The position numbers and the translations under genes were made by a program. Shown here in pieces: positions 30,250 to 39,587 of a stretch of 64,000 nucleotides of DNA (position 1 is its first letter; the number at the start of each line of letters is the position of its first letter). Location of the stretch: positions 310,001-374,000 of the forward strand of contig NZ_KB893246.1 of assembly GCF_000374065.1 (NCBI RefSeq), read 5' to 3'. The stretch is from Spirosoma luteum DSM 19990 (GTDB taxonomy: Bacteria; Bacteroidota; Bacteroidia; Cytophagales; Spirosomataceae). The notes below the pieces were generated by a model. The model saw only the letters and a program-made list of their open reading frames with translations. It did no database searches and was not told where the DNA came from.

Positions 30250-30525
30250 ATGGACTCATTAAAAAAGATATACTGCAATTGCCGCAGAGCGACCTTTTTA
30301 ATCGAAAAGAAACAGCTTGATTCAATTCGATTTAACGAGCATCTGGAGTTGTCATTTCATCTGGCCTGCTGTCCTGCCTGTAGGACCTATCAAAAGCAAA
30401 GTCATCTGATAAATCGTAGTTTAAAGGACCTTATAGCCGGTAAGATACCTAATGAACCTGTTCTTGATGAGCAGTTTAAGGAAGAACTCCAACAAAAAAT
30501 CATTAAGCAGTTAGATTCAGAATAG
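30250..30525 (+). CDS. Soluble zinc-type anti-sigma factor
   Basis: This is a 91-residue protein without a transmembrane helix. It contains the HX3CX2C signature of zinc anti-sigma (ZAS) proteins in LSFHLACCPACRTYQ (~37-51), preceded by a CXC pair (YCNCRR, ~8-13). In ZAS proteins these cysteines bind Zn2+ and release the sigma factor when oxidised. Position 9 bp behind the sigma gene supports that pairing. A helical, charged C-terminus (EELQQKIIKQLDSE) ends the protein. Redox sensing is likely but not shown. Confidence 0.85.
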   Translation: MDSLKKIYCNCRRATFLIEKKQLDSIRFNEHLELSFHLACCPACRTYQKQSHLINRSLKDLIAGKIPNEPVLDEQFKEELQQKIIKQLDSE

Positions 30526-30689
30526 CCCTAATTCAACATCCTGAACATAAGGCAGTTAACGTTAAATAGGAAGTTAAAAGCCAATCCAGTAGCTGACAGG
30601 GTTTGCTAAAAAATTAAAAATAATTGTAAGGTTTAGGCCAGGCAGCGACTAAACGATTAAAGGGTTTACCACTTAATTGTTTAGAACGC

Positions 30690-31169
30690 ATGAAAAATGC
30701 AACGATAACCGCTGATTTTCCCCAGGGGTCAAATCTGGAGAAATTAGGAGCGCAACTGATTCGATACGGCCTGGCCATTGTCTTCATCTGGATTGGCATT
30801 CTGAAATTTACTACCTATGAAGCAGAAGGAATCAAGCCTTTGGTTGAGCATAGTCCATTCTTCTCCTGGACGTACAGCCTGCTAAGCGTTGCCTCACTTT
30901 CCGGATTGCTTGGCTTTATTGAAATTCTAATCGGGGTTTTGATTGTTTGCCGACCTTTCTCCCCGAAGGCGTCAACAATTGGCAGCATCGGTGCCATCCT
31001 AACCTGTGTAATACCCCTCACTTTTCTGCTCTCTACGCCTGGTGTACTCCAGCAAGAATATGGTTTCCCGTTCCTGTCGGCAATACCCGGTCAATTTTTG
31101 GCAAAGGATATTGTATTGCTTGGCGCATCGGTATGGTCAGCCGGAGAATCATTACAGCTTCGAGGGTAG
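30690..31169 (+). CDS. DUF417/YkgB family membrane protein (RclC-like)
   Basis: This 159-residue inner-membrane protein has four predicted helices and the family motif IRYGLAIVFIWIGILKFTTYEAEGI, then PLVEHSPFFSW. In E. coli the homologue RclC belongs to the RclR regulon protecting against reactive chlorine species. Here it sits 164 bp after an ECF sigma/anti-sigma pair, so it may be part of an oxidative-stress regulon with a different regulator. The family assignment is firm; molecular function of RclC itself is not established. Confidence 0.88.
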   Translation: MKNATITADFPQGSNLEKLGAQLIRYGLAIVFIWIGILKFTTYEAEGIKPLVEHSPFFSWTYSLLSVASLSGLLGFIEILIGVLIVCRPFSPKASTIGSIGAILTCVIPLTFLLSTPGVLQQEYGFPFLSAIPGQFLAKDIVLLGASVWSAGESLQLRG

Positions 31170-31359
31170 ACTAGTAATGATAACTATGCAACTCGGTTTC
31201 ACGTGTAAGAGCAGACTTAGTACGCTGTTTCATCAAATTAATCAGCTGAATATTAACACCTTAATAATAAAATTCTATAACTAATGTCTGTTTAATTATT
31301 TTTCAAATGACCCCATTTCAATAGTACATCCAATCACAAACCCCTTAACGTTCACAAAC

Positions 31360-32721
31360 ATGGAACATAAATCAGGATTGCTAAAAGCCGTAGTAGTAGG
31401 CAGTATTTTGCTGGTTCAAAGCTGTGTACAAGATCACAAAATCCCCCCTGCTAATCAAGTGGTTGGCTATTTGTATACAACAACAAATGGAGAAGATATA
31501 AATCAGGTAGTGAAGTTTTCCCGTCATGCCGATGGGTCGTTGTCAGATGAAACCGCTTATACCACGAACAGTAAGGGCGGTGCCGATGTGAAAGCAGGTG
31601 GCGACGCCCACGGTGATTTCGACGCGCAGGGTGCTGTCCAGCTCATTGGCGATTATTTGTTAACCACCAACGCGGGGGGCAACCAGGTTTCGGTCTTTTC
31701 GCTGAACAAGTCTAATGGTGACCTTACATTTAAAAGCAACACCAGTTCGGGAGGAACCAGGCCTGTAAGCATTGCCTATACCAAAAAAGCAGGCATTGCC
31801 GATGAATACTGGGTAGTGGTAGGCAATCAGTGGAATAACCCGAACGTCCAGAAAGATGGGGCAAAAATTGAACGTTATCCGAATAATGCGTTTTTCCTGC
31901 AGGATTTGAAACAGGCCGATGCATCGGATAATGAACGAACGATTCAACTGTTCACCTTCAACGCCAAAACCGGGGTTCTAACGTCTGAGAAGCAGTTAGA
32001 CAAGTACGTACGCGAAAATGGCGGCCCTACCACGGTAAGTTTCAGCCCTGATGGAACAAAACTGGCCGTATCGACCTGGGGGATAGCCCATTTTGACACG
32101 AAGGTCACTTCACTGGCCGAGCAGCATCCGAGCCGGGTTTATGTCTATAGTTTTGCCAATGGATCGATCAGCAACCGGCGTTATTTCGAAGAAGCCGGTA
32201 TTTCAGGCACCATTGGTTTCAACTGGGCTATTACGGGTAGTACAAGATTATTTGTTTCAAACTTCAACCTGATTCCTACTAAATTAGACAATAGTGTAAC
32301 GGTACTGGACGATAACGGCTCATCGGTAGCTAAGGCATCCAATTTTGCGGTCACTTCGTCGCCGGCCATTAATGAGGCCTGTTGGACCGTGTTGAACTCA
32401 ACCGGCGACAAATTATTCGTCGCCAGTTTTCAAACTAATCTTGTGTCAACCTTCAATGCGGCTTCATCTGGTTTAACGCTAACAAAGTCAGAAGCCAGAA
32501 GTGGTCTCGCTCCCAACGGTGACTCGAAAGAATTGTGGATTTCGCCGGATAATAAATACGTTTATAACCTGGGCTCTTTTCAGTCGTTTTCCATTAATCT
32601 GCTCGAGAATACCGGACCAGGAGCCGTTTATAAATCACAAACGATATTGAAAACAACGGCTGCGGGGGCAGGCATTGCGGGTAAATATAATTTCTTGGGG
32701 TTAACAGGTTTTAATCTATAA
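31360..32721 (+). CDS. Beta-propeller lipoprotein (lactonase/YncE-like)
   Basis: This 453-residue protein has a lipoprotein signal with lipobox-like LLVQSC (Cys22). The rest shows repeated beta-strand blocks of the seven-bladed propeller kind, for example NQVSVFSLNKSNGDLTF, RTIQLFTFNAKTGVLTS, TTVSFSPDGTKLAVSTWG and LWISPDNKYVYNLG. The SPDGT/SPDNK turns are typical of 6-phosphogluconolactonase-like and YncE-like propellers. No lactonase active-site set was identified, so a catalytic role is not claimed. It is the last gene of the sigma-factor block and ends at a clear terminator. Confidence 0.8.
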   Translation: MEHKSGLLKAVVVGSILLVQSCVQDHKIPPANQVVGYLYTTTNGEDINQVVKFSRHADGSLSDETAYTTNSKGGADVKAGGDAHGDFDAQGAVQLIGDYLLTTNAGGNQVSVFSLNKSNGDLTFKSNTSSGGTRPVSIAYTKKAGIADEYWVVVGNQWNNPNVQKDGAKIERYPNNAFFLQDLKQADASDNERTIQLFTFNAKTGVLTSEKQLDKYVRENGGPTTVSFSPDGTKLAVSTWGIAHFDTKVTSLAEQHPSRVYVYSFANGSISNRRYFEEAGISGTIGFNWAITGSTRLFVSNFNLIPTKLDNSVTVLDDNGSSVAKASNFAVTSSPAINEACWTVLNSTGDKLFVASFQTNLVSTFNAASSGLTLTKSEARSGLAPNGDSKELWISPDNKYVYNLGSFQSFSINLLENTGPGAVYKSQTILKTTAAGAGIAGKYNFLGLTGFNL

Positions 32722-32746
32722 AGCAAAATCTTATTCAGGCTGGTTT

Positions 32747-32796
32747 TAATCGGCAGGAAAAGCAGTTATCGCTGACTTTTCCTGCCGATTATTTTT
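32747..32796 (+). terminator. Terminator after beta-propeller lipoprotein
   Basis: A 16-bp perfect stem (TAATCGGCAGGAAAAG with its complement at 32776-32791) is followed by a T-run. Confidence 0.85.
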
Positions 32797-33239
32797 ATCA
32801 ATTAATCAGATACTAAACCTGACGCTACCCGGTTATACCTCTCGGTATCAAAATATGGCCGAGGAACCAGTAAGGCTTTCAAAGTCATTTTTTTTGATAT
32901 CCTTTCCATATCGCTTTACACCTGCTAAGTTGATTATGGGCAAGAACAGTGGAATAATCACTCTGCGTCGACGGATTAACTGATGCGAGCAGAAGCCTTT
33001 ATCTTCTGCCAAGACCAGTATATTTTATCGGTTTACTGCGAAACTATTGATCTGGGATTATAGTCCCGAACATACCAACACCATTTGAATTACTACCCAA
33101 AACGTACTCGTTTCGATTGCCTATTTCAGATTAATAGCGTTTACTTCGGACAGTTATCTTCCGAACTATCGTTAGTAGTTGAAAGAAGATTAGTAAATGT
33201 TAAAAATAGCTCTAAACCGGTATAGTAGTAGACTATTAC
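32797..33239. other. Gene-free region with a possible transposase remnant
   Basis: About 440 bp carries no gene. On the minus strand, 32848-33024 is a 58-codon open stretch reading VLAEDKGFCSHQLIRRRRVI and onwards to KRYGKDIKKNDFE. This loosely resembles the DKGYDS ... VIPPR.NRK ... Y.K block of IS5-type DDE transposases. It has no start codon context, no full domain and no terminal repeats that I could find. The resemblance may be chance. Confidence 0.25.
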
Positions 33240-33247
33240 TACTTTTG
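33240..33247 (+). promoter_or_regulatory. Putative -7 element upstream of GHL10 lipoprotein gene
   Basis: TACTTTTG fits TAnnTTTG and lies 20 bp before the ATG, which implies a short 5' leader. No convincing -33 element was seen. Confidence 0.35.
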
Positions 33248-33267
33248 TCCCTTAACTCCTCTCATTA

Positions 33268-34989
33268 ATGCGGTTAGGTGCTTATTTGCTTCTCTTAGTA
33301 GCTGTTTTAGGATGGCATGGCTGTCGGCAGGCCAAGCCCGTCGTTACCAAAAGACCACCCGTCGGCCCTGCTCGTCCGGCGGTAGCTGCCACCAAACCGA
33401 TTCCGCAAAAACCAGTAGTTGTTAAACGGCCCCCACCAACGCCTGTACCCCCCGTTGTTGAAACGTCTGTAGAATCGATTGAGTTTGATGAAGTAGCCGA
33501 CCTTACACCACCACCGCCCAAGCGTGAATTCCGGGCCGTCTGGATTGCCACGGTCGAAAATATGGACTGGCCCAGTAAAAAAGGCCTACCGGTAGCTACC
33601 CAGCAGCGCGAGCTTATTGAGATGTTTGACATGCACCAGCGAATGGGGCTAAATGCGGTCATTTTCCAGATTCGCTCGGCGGCTGATGCTTTTTATGCGA
33701 AAAGTTCAGAACCTTGGTCAGAGTGGTTAACGGGTCAGCAAGGGCTGGCACCAGAGCCATTTTATGACCCGATGGAGTTTATGATCGATCAGGCTCACCA
33801 GCGCGGGCTCGAATTCCACGCCTGGTTTAACCTGGACCGGGCAACGTTTGGTAAGTCATCGAGTATAGCGCCTACCAACATTATTTACCGGAAGCCGGAG
33901 TGGATACTGACCTACGGTGGGCGTAAGTTATTCAATCTGGGCGTGCCAGCCGTTCGCTCGTACATTGCTGGTATCGTGGCCAATGTAGTACGCGAATACG
34001 ATGTAGATGGTATTCATTTCGACGATTATTTTTACCCCTATGCCGAAGCCGGGCAGACCTTGAAAGACGATGACACGTTTAAGTCAAGCCCTAATCTTTT
34101 GCCTGGTATGACCAAAGGCGACTGGCGACGGGATAATGTAAATCGGCTCGTTGCCGAACTCCGGGACTCTATCCGGGCTAACAAGCCCTGGGTAAAATTC
34201 GGTATCAGTCCATTCGGCATATGGAAGAACAAAAGCAACGACCCCGAAGGCTCTGCTACCAACGGCGGGCAAGCTTACTACGACAACTATGCCGATACCC
34301 GGAAATGGGTGCGCGATAGTTTGATCGACTACATTGTTCCGCAGGTGTATTTCAGTTCGGAGTTTGGCCGGGCGCCCTACAAATCACTCGTAGAATGGTG
34401 GACGCAGAATTGTACCAATAGCAACTGCCAGTTGTACATTGGCCATGGCGCTTACCGGGTTGGGCGCGGTTCTGACCGCGACCCCGGCTGGTGGCGACAG
34501 ACAGAGTTCCCGAATCAGATTCGTTATAATCGGGACCAGCAGCTTGTGCAGGGTAGTGTGTTGTTTAGTGCCCGGAATATAAAACTCAATCCGCTGGCCA
34601 TTCGGGACTCGCTACAAACCAACTTCTATCGGCACCTGGCCCTGGTGCCTACCATGCCCTGGCTCGACAGTATCCCCCCCCTACCGCCCCATGACCTTAA
34701 AGCAGCCATGACTCCCGAAGGCGTAGAATTGTTCTGGCAACAAGCGGCCGAAGCACTCGATGGCGATGTGGCCAACGGTTACCTTGTCTATCGGTTTGAG
34801 GGGCAGCGGCCACGCCTGCGTCTGGATGATCCACGCTGCATTGTAGCGCACTGCATTGGGGAGGAAGCCACCCGGTACATAGACAAAACGGCCGACCCTG
34901 CCAAGAAATATGTGTATGCAATAACGGCGTTAGACCGGTTGAATAACGAGAGCCGGGAAGTTGTCGTGAAGGTAAGCCCGCAACGCTAA
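33268..34989 (+). CDS. Glycosyl hydrolase-like 10 (GHL10/YngK-type) lipoprotein
   Basis: This 573-residue protein has a lipoprotein signal (LGWHGC, Cys19) and a Pro-rich linker to about residue 85. The GHL10 domain begins REFRAVWIATVENMDWPSKKG. Later blocks GLNAVIFQIRSAADAFY, GLEFHAWFNLDRATF, REYDVDGIHFDDYFYPY and DYIVPQVYFS are typical of the TIM barrel; the acidic pair in HFDDYF is the likely catalytic site. A fibronectin-III-like module (~465-570) ends it. Family members are tied to peptidoglycan or glycan hydrolysis at the envelope. Its TAA stop overlaps the convergent ispH stop. Confidence 0.92.
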   Translation: MRLGAYLLLLVAVLGWHGCRQAKPVVTKRPPVGPARPAVAATKPIPQKPVVVKRPPPTPVPPVVETSVESIEFDEVADLTPPPPKREFRAVWIATVENMDWPSKKGLPVATQQRELIEMFDMHQRMGLNAVIFQIRSAADAFYAKSSEPWSEWLTGQQGLAPEPFYDPMEFMIDQAHQRGLEFHAWFNLDRATFGKSSSIAPTNIIYRKPEWILTYGGRKLFNLGVPAVRSYIAGIVANVVREYDVDGIHFDDYFYPYAEAGQTLKDDDTFKSSPNLLPGMTKGDWRRDNVNRLVAELRDSIRANKPWVKFGISPFGIWKNKSNDPEGSATNGGQAYYDNYADTRKWVRDSLIDYIVPQVYFSSEFGRAPYKSLVEWWTQNCTNSNCQLYIGHGAYRVGRGSDRDPGWWRQTEFPNQIRYNRDQQLVQGSVLFSARNIKLNPLAIRDSLQTNFYRHLALVPTMPWLDSIPPLPPHDLKAAMTPEGVELFWQQAAEALDGDVANGYLVYRFEGQRPRLRLDDPRCIVAHCIGEEATRYIDKTADPAKKYVYAITALDRLNNESREVVVKVSPQR

Positions 34990-36233
34990 AGCGGAGACTC
35001 AGACTGCTCCATCACTTTTCCCATAACCGTCTCCATCGATTCTGCGTCAGGAAAAAACTGAATCAGCTTCAGTAGAATACCCTCAATGACAATATCAGGA
35101 CAGGAAGCTCCGCAGGTGAGAAGCATCGTAACGGGTCGGGTACCCGGTATAAAGTTCTCCGTAACGATTTCCTGCTTCTTATGGCTGTCAAAATGGCGAA
35201 TCAGTGTATCAGACAAGATTTTCTGCTCTGATTCGATAAAATAAGTGGGCAGTTTTTCTTCACAAAGTTCAACGATGTGCGACGTATTAGAGGAGTTATA
35301 CCCACCAGCTACGATGGCAAATTCGGCCGGGTACTTCAGCAGGGCATAGGTAGCATCCTGATTATCGTTAGTAGCATAGCAAAGAGTATCGCGGGTATTG
35401 GCGAAGTGCGTTTCGTCCGTTTCTCCAGTTGAACCGTACTTGCTGGCCATCACCTGTTTCAAATAATCGGCAATACCCTGCGTATCAGAAGCAAGCATGG
35501 TTGTCTGATTAACGACGCCAATACGTTCCAAATCACGCGTTGGGTCAAATTCGACTGAATATTGTCCGGCAAATTCCGTGTAGAAATCAGTGGCAGGTAA
35601 CTCCCCCGTGATGTATTTGGCCAGACGCTGCGTCTGAGCCATATCTTTAACCACTATAGTTGGGGCGGCTTCTTTGCTGTGCGAGAAGGTAGCCCGGGTT
35701 TCTTCGTGACTGGGCTTTCCATGCACGATAACTGTATAGTTTTTCTGACCAATCTGACTGGCTTTGTTCCACACTTTCTCCACAAAAGGGCAGGTGGTGT
35801 CGTATTTAGCTACATCTAACCCAATAGCCGATAGCCGGCTTTGCGTTTCCAGTGTAGTACCAAAAGCCGGGATAATCACAATATCATCCGCCGTCAGTGC
35901 CGCCCATGGGATGAGCTGGTTTCCCTTCGTATCCATAATGAAGCGCACCCCCCTTTCCTGTAAATCAGCGTTGACATCGGGGTTATGAATCATCTCACTA
36001 AGCAAATAGATTTGCTTACCGGGATTTTCGGCGATGGCTTTATACGCAATCTCAACGGCATTTTCCACCCCATAGCAAAAGCCGAAGTGCCGGGCAATCA
36101 ATATCCGGATTGGGCCAAAATCAAGCATTGTAGGCGTAAAATCCCGCTTTAGCTTGTCCCGCTTCCGCCGAAATTCTTTCAGTGGGGTAATAATGCTACT
36201 ACGGTAGTATTCGGGGATGTCGAATGATTTCAT
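34986..36233 (-). CDS. ispH: 4-hydroxy-3-methylbut-2-enyl diphosphate reductase (long form)
   Basis: This is the last enzyme of the MEP isoprenoid pathway, converting HMBPP to IPP and DMAPP with a [4Fe-4S] cluster. The 415-residue length is the long form seen in Bacteroidota, cyanobacteria and plants, against ~315 in E. coli. Cluster cysteines are Cys53 (HFGFCYGVENA), Cys148 (DTTCPFVEKV) and Cys285 (DTLCYATNDNQ). HGKPSHEET carries the substrate His/Glu. C-terminal LTCGASCPDIVIEG replaces the usual GASSP and adds two more cysteines. Its TAG stop shares bases with the TAA of the opposing gene, with no terminator between. Confidence 0.95.
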   Translation of the reverse strand: MKSFDIPEYYRSSIITPLKEFRRKRDKLKRDFTPTMLDFGPIRILIARHFGFCYGVENAVEIAYKAIAENPGKQIYLLSEMIHNPDVNADLQERGVRFIMDTKGNQLIPWAALTADDIVIIPAFGTTLETQSRLSAIGLDVAKYDTTCPFVEKVWNKASQIGQKNYTVIVHGKPSHEETRATFSHSKEAAPTIVVKDMAQTQRLAKYITGELPATDFYTEFAGQYSVEFDPTRDLERIGVVNQTTMLASDTQGIADYLKQVMASKYGSTGETDETHFANTRDTLCYATNDNQDATYALLKYPAEFAIVAGGYNSSNTSHIVELCEEKLPTYFIESEQKILSDTLIRHFDSHKKQEIVTENFIPGTRPVTMLLTCGASCPDIVIEGILLKLIQFFPDAESMETVMGKVMEQSESPL

Positions 36234-36367
36234 AGATAAAGGTCGCGGGTCAGCCAGTCGGTGAGTTTATCAGTCAGATAAGCAACAATGTCTTTTTTAC
36301 CTTTGTTCACTACTACCTTCCTGTCTCCCTAAACTCATTGATTCCCCACCTGATCAACTGCCCTATC

Positions 36368-36844
36368 ATGGCTAAGAGACTGTTAAAGTACAAAAACTAC
36401 GATGTTCACAGCATCACCACCCGAACAACTGATGGCCGGCAAAATGCTAATATCGCTACCTGGGTGATGCAAACGGCCATGGACAGCGCCCATCTCGTAG
36501 TGGCTCTCTACAAACCGGACTATACCATTGAACTGGCCCGGGAAAGTAGCCTCCTAAACGTCAACCTGCTGGCGATAGACCAGACCAGCCTGATTCGAAA
36601 ACTGGGACAACAATCGGGCCGGACGAAGGACAAGTTCAAAAATCTGCCTTATGCGCTTGATGAGCGGGGTTGCCCCTACCTCACGGAAGCCGTTGGCTAC
36701 GCTCAATGTCAGGTGTTACACACCACCGATGCCGGGGACCATGAGCTATTTATCTGTAAAGTTTTGAAGCAGGTCGTTTTGAATCCCGATAAAACCGTAC
36801 TGACCAATGACTTCATCAGAGAAAAGAAACTGATTCGGGGATAA
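36368..36844 (+). CDS. Flavin reductase family protein
   Basis: This 158-residue protein of the FMN-binding split-barrel family has a short DGRQNANIATWVMQTAMD block (flavin-binding), VALYKPDYTIELARESS and LLNVNLLA. ATG 36368 (MAKRLLKYKNYDVHSIT) was preferred over a TTG ten codons earlier. Such proteins supply reduced FMN to monooxygenases or bind flavin or heme as stress proteins. It is divergent from ispH (134 bp apart) and convergent with the GH3-like gene (10 bp). No partner monooxygenase is nearby. Confidence 0.85.
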   Translation: MAKRLLKYKNYDVHSITTRTTDGRQNANIATWVMQTAMDSAHLVVALYKPDYTIELARESSLLNVNLLAIDQTSLIRKLGQQSGRTKDKFKNLPYALDERGCPYLTEAVGYAQCQVLHTTDAGDHELFICKVLKQVVLNPDKTVLTNDFIREKKLIRG

Positions 36845-36854
36845 GACCACCATT

Positions 36855-38387
36855 TTACGGCCGTTGGTATCTGGTTAGTTGGGCCAGAATATCATCTACA
36901 TATTCCCGCGTATTGGCCAGCCGGGGCACTTTATGCTGACCACCAACTTTGCCGCGCCGTTTCATCCAGGCATAAAATGTACCCACTGGTACAACATGAA
37001 TACGAGGCCGTTTTAACACCATGTCGTTGTACCTTTTGGCGTCATAATCGGAGTTGATTTGCCGGAGCGTTTCGTCCAGAATCCGGTTGAATTGTTCCTG
37101 ATCGTCGGGTCCCTGAGTAAACTCAATCACCCATTCGTGGGAACCGTTTGCTCCATTGCTCATATAAACCGGACCAGCCGTGTAATCTGAGATGACAGCA
37201 CCGGTTGCTTCACAGGCGCGGGTAATGGCCGTTTCGGCATTTTCCACGATTACCTCCTCACCAAAGGCATTGATGAAGTGCTTGGTTCGTCCGCTCACCT
37301 TCAGCCGGTGCGGATATAACGACGTAAACCGAACCGTATCTCCCACCCTATACCGCCAAAGGCCGCCGTTGGTCGAAACAACCAGTGCGTAGTTTTTGTC
37401 CAGTTCAACGTCATCAACAGTCAACGTAGTTGGAAAAGGCTGTTCGACCTCCTGCAAGGGAACAAACTCGTAAAAAATGCCGTAGTCGAGCATAAGCAGC
37501 ATTTCACCCACCCGGCTCAGGTCGTCCTGAATGGCAAAGAACCCTTCCGACGCATTATACACTTCCTGATACCGTACCTTTGCCGACGGGAAAACCTGCT
37601 GCTGGAACAACTCCCGGTAAGGCTGAAAATTGACCGCGCCGTGCATCATCACCTCAAAATTGGGCCATACCTCCAGGATATTCGATTTGCCGGTAGAGGA
37701 CAGAATTTTATCAATAAGTACTATGCCCCAGGTGGGTGTACCCAGCATACTGGTTACGTTTTCCTGGGAAGTGATTTCGGCCATCCGTTCCAGTTTGGCT
37801 TCCCATTCATCCATCAGGGCAATATCGATGGATGGCGTACGGATGTACTGTGCCCAGCTGGGCAGGTTTTTCATCACCACGGCCGATACATCGCCAACTG
37901 CACTATTAGTGCTATAGGGGTTTTGGTGAAGGCTTCCACCTATAGATAGCCCTTTACCTTCAAAGGCCCGGCTATCGGGGTTGTTGGCTATGTAGAGGGC
38001 CATCATATCCTTACCCCCTTTGAAATGGCTTTCGTCCAGTGACTCGGTGGTAACGGGGATAAATTTGCTCCGGGCATTGGTAGTACCGGAAGATTTGGAG
38101 AACCAGCGGACGGGGGATGGCCACAGCACGTTGTTTTCCCCTTTCATGACCCGCTCAATGTACGGAAACAGATCTTCGTAACTCGATACGGGAACCTGCT
38201 GTTGAAATTCGCGAATAGTCTGGATTGATTTGTAACCGTATTTTCTCCCCCACTCCGTCCGTCGGCCAGCCCGAATCAGCTGGTTGAAAACGGTATGCTG
38301 TGTGGCACCAGGGTTTTGCATCATAGCCTCAATGCGGGGTATTCGCCGTTGCAGGAGCCATTTGAGCGTGGTGTTGAAGACAGTCAT
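36855..38387 (-). CDS. GH3 auxin-responsive promoter family protein (adenylating ligase-like)
   Basis: This 510-residue member of the GH3 branch of the ANL adenylating superfamily has RWFSKSSGTTNARSKFIPVT as the ATP-phosphate motif, YNASEGFFAIQDD as motif 2 and WRYRVGDTVRFTS ... SGRTKHFINAFGEEV as motif 3. The start is ATG 38387, since the longer frame begins at TTG. Plant members join amino acids to acyl acids such as jasmonate and auxin. Bacterial members are widespread in Bacteroidota and uncharacterised. Substrates cannot be read here. Confidence 0.9.
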   Translation of the reverse strand: MTVFNTTLKWLLQRRIPRIEAMMQNPGATQHTVFNQLIRAGRRTEWGRKYGYKSIQTIREFQQQVPVSSYEDLFPYIERVMKGENNVLWPSPVRWFSKSSGTTNARSKFIPVTTESLDESHFKGGKDMMALYIANNPDSRAFEGKGLSIGGSLHQNPYSTNSAVGDVSAVVMKNLPSWAQYIRTPSIDIALMDEWEAKLERMAEITSQENVTSMLGTPTWGIVLIDKILSSTGKSNILEVWPNFEVMMHGAVNFQPYRELFQQQVFPSAKVRYQEVYNASEGFFAIQDDLSRVGEMLLMLDYGIFYEFVPLQEVEQPFPTTLTVDDVELDKNYALVVSTNGGLWRYRVGDTVRFTSLYPHRLKVSGRTKHFINAFGEEVIVENAETAITRACEATGAVISDYTAGPVYMSNGANGSHEWVIEFTQGPDDQEQFNRILDETLRQINSDYDAKRYNDMVLKRPRIHVVPVGTFYAWMKRRGKVGGQHKVPRLANTREYVDDILAQLTRYQRP

Positions 38388-38457
38388 GGGGCTAAAATAC
38401 AATAAACCAGCTAAATTGAAGTGGTCAACTATTAAAACTCAATCCAATGGTTTAGGT

Positions 38458-39348
38458 TTATAATCCAACAGCCCGGTTAGGGTAATCGGTAATCAGGCCA
38501 TCGACGCCCCACTTCTTCAATCGGACCATATCATCCTGCTGATTCACTGTCCAGGGAATAACCCTGATGTTTTTTTCGTGTAGCCGGGCAATCTTATCCT
38601 GACTCAGCAACTTAAAATAAGGGCTATAGATGTCGGGTTTGAAACCCAGTTCTTCCAGATTCTTTTCCGGGCTACGCAGGTTTTCGACCAGAGCCGACAG
38701 GCGTACATCGGGGTATTTTCCGGCCTGAACGCCTTTTTTCCACTGCTTCAAAACGGCGAAGTCGAAACTTTGAATGACTACCCGTTCGGGCGGTAGCCGT
38801 TTGGCAATGATTTCCTGCACGAGGTCACAGAAAAGGGCTGGTTCAGGCTGGCTTTTGTTGTATCCCGACGGTTCACTTTTTAGCTCGATATTATACGAAA
38901 AGGCAGGCAAGTTTTTCGCTTTTCGATAGGTTTCTGCCTGCTCGATTACCTCACTCAGCAATGGCTTGTAGGTCTTTAATTTTTGCTGCTCCGGGTAGGT
39001 CGGGTTGCCGTTGGACCCTGTATCGTATTGTTTGATGTCGGCGTAGTTCATCTGGTATAACACCAGGTCTTTCTGTTCTTTTTTGTCGACGGGTGTCCCA
39101 TTGGGTTTGATACTGAAAGCCGCGTTAAAGTACGGCTCGTGCGAAACAACTACCTGCCGGTCTTTACTGATAACCACGTCCATTTCGAGCGTCGTTACGC
39201 CAAGGTCCAATGCTTTCAGAAAAGCGGGGATGGTGTTTTCGGGCATTAGCCCCCGGCAGCCCCGATGACCTTCAATATCGAACGGTACGGGGGTTGATGA
39301 AAAAAAGGCAGTAGCAATCATGCAGATGAATAGTAGACTAAAGCGCAT
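38458..39348 (-). CDS. Exported glycerophosphodiester phosphodiesterase
   Basis: This 296-residue GDPD-family TIM barrel has a signal peptide (MRFSLLFICMIATAFFSS). It hydrolyses glycerophosphodiesters to glycerol-3-phosphate and an alcohol. Signature residues are visible: His28 in EGHRGCRGLMPENT with Glu37, metal ligands Glu55 and Asp57 in TTLEMDVVIS, and His70 in VVVSHEPYF. IQSFDFAVLKQW and the end GVDGLITDYPNRA are typical. It lies 70 bp upstream of the GH3-like gene on the same strand and may be co-transcribed with it. Role in phospholipid recycling at the envelope is inferred. Confidence 0.93.
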   Translation of the reverse strand: MRFSLLFICMIATAFFSSTPVPFDIEGHRGCRGLMPENTIPAFLKALDLGVTTLEMDVVISKDRQVVVSHEPYFNAAFSIKPNGTPVDKKEQKDLVLYQMNYADIKQYDTGSNGNPTYPEQQKLKTYKPLLSEVIEQAETYRKAKNLPAFSYNIELKSEPSGYNKSQPEPALFCDLVQEIIAKRLPPERVVIQSFDFAVLKQWKKGVQAGKYPDVRLSALVENLRSPEKNLEELGFKPDIYSPYFKLLSQDKIARLHEKNIRVIPWTVNQQDDMVRLKKWGVDGLITDYPNRAVGL

Positions 39349-39587
39349 ACACCTTACTGGAAGTGGGGCTTAAAAATACGCTTTCTTTTTAAGTTCAGCT
39401 TATCTCCGGACTTTGTCCCTTCCTGTACGCCCCATCGTGCCCCGTACAAACAGCGTTATCATCCGGCGCAACGACAAAAAACTTACTTTGCGAAAAGAAT
39501 TGCTTTGGCGGTAATAAGAACACTTTTTATTTGCTGAATGCAATGGTAAACTTGCATACCGAAAGACCGGCCTCCATTTACTTCCTT

